A DNA stretch of 17,352 nt from Lysobacteraceae bacterium. GTDB taxonomy: Bacteria; Pseudomonadota; Gammaproteobacteria; Xanthomonadales; Wenzhouxiangellaceae. Location: the NCBI GenBank assembly GCA_020201235.1, contig JAIVHD010000051.1, positions 1-17,352 of the forward strand, in the 5' to 3' direction. The translations under genes and the position numbers were made by a program. Shown here one piece after another: positions 15,323 through 17,352 of the stretch. The notes under the pieces were generated by a model, which saw only the letters and a program-made list of their open reading frames with translations, did no database searches and had not been told where the DNA came from. Position 1 is the stretch's first letter. Each line of letters opens with the position of its first letter.

Positions 15323-15502
15323 ATGAATGACAATCAGGTTAAAGGTCGAGTCGACGAAGCGAAAGGAAAAACCAAGGAAACCGCCGGCAAAGTAACGGGC
15401 AATAAGAGCACAGAGTATGAGGGTAAGGCCGAGAAGCATGGTGGCAAAGCTGAAGCCAAGTACGGTGATGCCAAAAACGACGCCAAAAAAGATCAAAACT
15501 AA
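15323..15502 (+). CDS. CsbD-family stress protein
   Basis: 59 residues; ATG 15323 with AGGAG nine bases upstream. The sequence is very hydrophilic and rich in Lys, Gly and Ala. It starts MNDNQVKGRVDEAKGKTKE and continues AGKVTGNKSTEYEGKAEK, the recognisable CsbD core. CsbD proteins are small, probably disordered or helical proteins induced in general stress responses; their molecular action is unknown. There is no signal peptide. It is paralogous to the gene at 16009-16188 (shared NQV-x-GR-x-D and AGKVTGN). It stands alone, followed by 506 nt of repeats. Confidence 0.93.
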   Translation: MNDNQVKGRVDEAKGKTKETAGKVTGNKSTEYEGKAEKHGGKAEAKYGDAKNDAKKDQN

Positions 15503-15603
15503 GCCACTCCCCCGCCGTATTCTCCGCCCCTCCCGTCACGGGGCACCGCCGCGTGACGTGGCTGGGGAGTCTGAAACGGTCATGCTCCCCACCGGACCGC
15601 TAC

Positions 15604-15707
15604 GTAGGTCGGGGTCAAATCCCCGACGGCTTTGCTCCGTTTACGCACCGCGTCGGGGATGCAACCCCGACCTACGCCTGGCGCGGATCGATTTCGTAGG
15701 TCGGGGT
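15604..15707. repeat. REP-like GTAGGTCGGGG palindrome
   Basis: GTAGGTCGGGGT at 15604-15615 and its complement ACCCCGACCTAC at 15664-15675 form the ends of a stem. Inside, TCCCCGACGG and GCGTCGGGGA form an inner pair. A third, unpaired copy lies at 15696-15707 and runs straight into the left end of the neighbouring palindromic element. Motifs of the GTAGGTCGG type are common dispersed extragenic repeats in gammaproteobacteria, often mobilised by REP-associated tyrosine transposases; none is encoded here. Confidence 0.8.
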
Positions 15708-15714
15708 TACATCC

Positions 15715-15885
15715 CACCACCCGATCTACTGCGTCGGCCCCAGGCCCCGCGTATGCGGCGTTTTGCTCGGCCGCGCATCCTCACCGAACAGGCAAGTACG
15801 CCTCCGGTGCGCTCGGTCGCAAAACGCCACAGCCACAGGACCTGGAACCGCCTCGCGACGACCGGGTGGTGAATAAGCCGGGTTA
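15715..15885. repeat. Palindromic MITE-like element, copy 2 (left end altered)
   Basis: This shares CCACCCGATCTACTGCG, GGCCCCAGGCCCCGCG, the inner GGCGTTTTGC/GCAAAACGCC pair and the right end GGGTGGTGAATAAGCCGGGT with copies 3 and 4. The left terminus should read CGGCTTATTCACCACCC but reads GGTTACATCCCACCACCC. The REP-like motif appears to have replaced the outer left repeat. Confidence 0.85.
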
Positions 15886-15936
15886 AAAGTGTCGAAGCGC
15901 ACAGACAACCGAACGCAACTGTAATAGATTACTGGC

Positions 15937-15965
15937 TTGACTCTGCATCTCCGTCAGATTATGGC
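15937..15965 (+). promoter_or_regulatory. Possible promoter of the csbD-PRC operon
   Basis: TTGACT at 15937-15942 followed after 17 nt by TATGGC (15960-15965) is the best -35/-10 pair upstream of ATG 16009. The -10 box is poor, so use of an alternative sigma factor is possible. Confidence 0.3.
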
Positions 15966-16008
15966 AAGGAGCAGATTTGCACTCGAATCAGTACCTGGAG
16001 AATCACTA

Positions 16009-16188
16009 ATGAACAAGAATCAAGTCGAAGGTCGTACCGACCAGGTCAAGGGCAAACTCAAGGAAGCTGCCGGCAAGGTTACCGGTAACGAAAGCCTGGA
16101 GAACAAAGGCAAACGACAGAATCTGGGAGGCAAGGCCGAGGTCGCCTACGGCAACGCCAAGCGCGATGTCAAGAAGGCAACATCATGA
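16009..16188 (+). CDS. CsbD-family stress protein, second copy
   Basis: 59 residues from ATG 16009, with TGGAGA at a suitable distance upstream; this start aligns exactly with the first csbD gene. It begins MNKNQVEGRTDQVKGKLKEA and continues AGKVTGNESLENKGKR and GGKAEVAYGNAKRD, the CsbD core. It is the same length as the paralogue at 15323 but clearly diverged. Its stop overlaps the start of the PRC-barrel gene (ATGA, 16185-16188), so the two are translationally coupled and probably act in the same stress condition. Confidence 0.93.
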   Translation: MNKNQVEGRTDQVKGKLKEAAGKVTGNESLENKGKRQNLGGKAEVAYGNAKRDVKKATS

Positions 16189-16598
16189 ATCCCGCCAACA
16201 ATGGTTCAATGTCTGCAAATGGTGCAGCTAATGGGATTAATTCTGCTTCTGCATTGCTGAGTGCCACCTCGGTCATCGGCGATGATGTGTGCAATCTGAA
16301 GCAAGACAAGCTTGACAGAATCGAGGACATCATGCTGGATCTGGAGAGCGGCAAGATTCGGTATGCTGTGGTTTCCTCGGGTGGGTTTCTGGGTATGGGT
16401 GATCGCCTGTTCGCGGTGCCCTGGCAGGCTCTCAAGCAAGATCGGGAGCACAAGCGTTTCACCCTAAATATCGAAACCGAGCGTCTCAAGAAGGCCCCGG
16501 GCTTTGACAAGGAAAGCTGGCCAGATATGGCAGACTCCGCCTGGAATTCGAGCATCGAGTCCTACTACACCTCTCGATCAGATTCTGCAAAGATTTAA
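16185..16598 (+). CDS. PRC-barrel domain protein
   Basis: 137 residues; ATG 16185 overlaps the csbD stop by 4 nt. A low-complexity Asn/Ser/Ala-rich start (1-27) is followed by a PRC-barrel-like domain (about 28-103): SATSVIGDDVCN, KLDRIEDIMLDLESGKIRYA, VVSSGGFLGMGDRLFAVPW and a terminal strand FTLNIETERLKKAPGF. The LGMGDRLFAVPW piece corresponds to GMGERDVAI in the exported double PRC protein. No signal peptide, so it should be cytoplasmic, unlike the product of 13699-14727. Its coupling to csbD suggests a role in stress adaptation; ligand unknown. Confidence 0.9.
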   Translation: MNPANNGSMSANGAANGINSASALLSATSVIGDDVCNLKQDKLDRIEDIMLDLESGKIRYAVVSSGGFLGMGDRLFAVPWQALKQDREHKRFTLNIETERLKKAPGFDKESWPDMADSAWNSSIESYYTSRSDSAKI

Positions 16599-16633
16599 AC
16601 CTGACCTCCAGAAGCTGTAGCAAGTTGGCGACA

Positions 16634-16658
16634 CCCGTGCCGGGAATTCCGGCACGGG
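16634..16658 (+). terminator. Strong hairpin after the PRC-barrel gene
   Basis: A 10-bp perfect stem, CCCGTGCCGG (16634-16643) and CCGGCACGGG (16649-16658), with a five-base loop, 35 nt after the stop. No T run follows, so termination is plausible but not certain. Confidence 0.55.
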
Positions 16659-16713
16659 AATGTTGGGAAAGCGCTGAATACTTCTGGTTGTGATAGTGCT
16701 CAGAGGCTCCCTG

Positions 16714-16873
16714 AGCCCGCCTGATTCACCACCCCCCCTACTGTGGCACCCACCATGCCCCGCGTCTGGCGTGTTTCGCTCGGTCACGCATCCGATGCGT
16801 ATCGTCGCGAAACGCCCCAGCCACAGGACCTGTCGGCCCCTCGCGACGGCACGGTGGGTGAATAAGGCGGGGT
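16714..16873. repeat. Palindromic MITE-like element, copy 3
   Basis: The left end GCCCGCCTGATTCACCACCC pairs imperfectly with the right end CGGTGGGTGAATAAGGCGGG. Inside are GTTTCGCTCGGTCACGC and TCGTCGCGAAACGCC, the nested inverted repeat seen in copies 2 and 4, and the shared CCACAGGACCTG near the right side. It is the most diverged member and is followed three bases later by copy 4. Confidence 0.85.
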
Positions 16874-16876
16874 AAT

Positions 16877-17055
16877 CCCGGCTTATTCACCACCCGATCT
16901 ACTGCGGCGGCCCCAGGCCCCGCGTCTACAGCGTTTCGCTCGGTCGCGCATCCTCAACGGACAGGCTAGTACGCTTCCGGTGCGCTCGGTCGCGAAACGC
17001 CGTATCCACGGGACCTGGAACCACCTCGCGACGATCGGGTGGTGAATAAGCCGGG
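16877..17055. repeat. Palindromic MITE-like element, copy 4 (full length)
   Basis: 179 bp with a perfect 23-bp terminal inverted repeat (16877-16899 and 17033-17055), containing TTATTCACCACCC and its complement. An inner inverted repeat is formed by GCGTTTCGCTCGGTCGCG and CGCTCGGTCGCGAAACGC. The rest matches copy 2 closely, including CCCCAGGCCCCGCGT and GACCTGGAACC. No reading frame that looks like a gene, so it would depend on an enzyme encoded elsewhere. Confidence 0.92.
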
Positions 17056-17313
17056 GTAATACGAACTTGACGCGCCGCGGTGTTTGCTGTCGCACATACG
17101 CGCGCTTCGTTTAGCGTCATGCTCAACTTGTCGATCAAGAAAAGCTGCCGGAGCAGGCAAAGCATCGCGATCTGCAAGTCGCGCTTTGCGCTTGATCACT
17201 TAATGCAACAGCAAGGTTGCATTCTGCGGACCGGTAACGGTTTGCCTGACTTTGCCGGACAGGCCGCGCATGGCGGGGCTTTGCCGGAACTCACGCCAGT
17301 AAAGGAGATGATG

Positions 17314-17352
17314 ATGGACACTTTTATGAACCACAAGCCAACACCTAAAAAC
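17314..17352 (+). CDS. Start of an unidentified gene, cut by the window end
   Basis: Three consecutive in-frame ATG codons (17308, 17311, 17314) follow AAAGGAG at 17301-17307. The third ATG has the best spacing, giving MDTFMNHKPTPKN before the window ends. Too little is present to identify it. The strong ribosome binding site suggests a real, well-expressed gene of the same cluster. Confidence 0.6.
   Translation, partial: MDTFMNHKPTPKN

Larger units (their letters stand above)
15503..16008. other. Repeat-filled spacer between the two csbD genes
   Basis: No gene is visible in these 506 nt. From left to right there is a hairpin (CGTCACG 15534-15540 with CGTGACG 15552-15558), a GTAGGTCGGGG palindrome (15604-15676), a further single GTAGGTCGGGGT (15696-15707), a copy of the long palindromic element (15715-15885), and a promoter region for the second csbD gene. 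Confidence 0.7.
16599..17307. other. Gene-free region with hairpin and two palindromic elements
   Basis: No credible gene in these 709 nt. It contains one strong hairpin (16634-16658), palindromic element copies 3 and 4 placed head to tail (16714-16873, 16877-17055), and a final 250 nt leading to the last gene. That last part includes a TGCAAC/GTTGCA dyad (17204-17221) but no promoter I can defend. Confidence 0.6.

Noticed and set aside
16883..17177. Several small open frames around element copy 4
   Set aside because: They are translations of the palindromic repeat, and similar frames appear in the other copies. There are no ribosome binding sites.

Overview
The window is GC-rich and bacterial. 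The gene set suggests a gammaproteobacterium, possibly of the Lysobacter/Wenzhouxiangella type. The pointers are two secreted proteins ending in an F-[AS]-D-G-F signature, an exopolysaccharide sugar transferase of the EpsB type, and CsbD and PRC-barrel stress genes with dispersed palindromic repeats between them. This placement is inference and no marker gene is present.

Layout. (1) 1-4096, minus strand: two neighbouring paralogous secreted beta-helix proteins with a nearly identical core and different ends. The upstream copy (2007-4096) is split by a one-base frameshift. (2) 4097-4563: a minus-strand terminator and what looks like the end of a lost insertion sequence. (3) 4564-8036, minus strand: an exopolysaccharide block read right to left, comprising an undecaprenyl-phosphate sugar transferase, a GalE-type epimerase that has lost its NAD-binding N-terminus, and a polysaccharide deacetylase. 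(4) 8247-10986, plus strand, divergent: a SAM methyltransferase interrupted by an in-frame TGA, a Crp/Fnr regulator and a CelD/BcsL-type acetyltransferase, joined by short overlaps as one operon. (5) 11267-13556: a secreted protein built of 50-residue repeats with an exact 150-nt period, broken by a net 95-nt deletion inside the array. (6) 13699-17352: a stress/envelope cluster with a periplasmic double PRC-barrel protein, an mgtC remnant, two csbD genes, a cytoplasmic PRC-barrel protein overlapping the second csbD, and the start of one more gene.

The centre of the window encodes parts of a surface polysaccharide pathway: initiation on undecaprenyl phosphate, nucleotide-sugar epimerisation, deacetylation, acylation and possibly methylation. 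A Crp/Fnr regulator sits inside the plus-strand operon. The secreted beta-helix and repeat proteins flank it and may act at the cell surface.

Two things stand out. First, five or six genes are broken, each in a different way (N-terminal deletion, nonsense codon, one-base frameshift, 95-nt deletion, fragment). This suggests a locus under relaxed selection, or alternatively an imperfect assembly. Second, three dispersed repeat families occupy the intergenic spaces. The main one is a 100-180 bp palindromic MITE-like element present four times in 2.3 kb around the csbD/PRC genes, with perfect 20- and 23-bp terminal inverted repeats in two copies. I found no CRISPR array, tRNA or rRNA, and no complete transposase gene.
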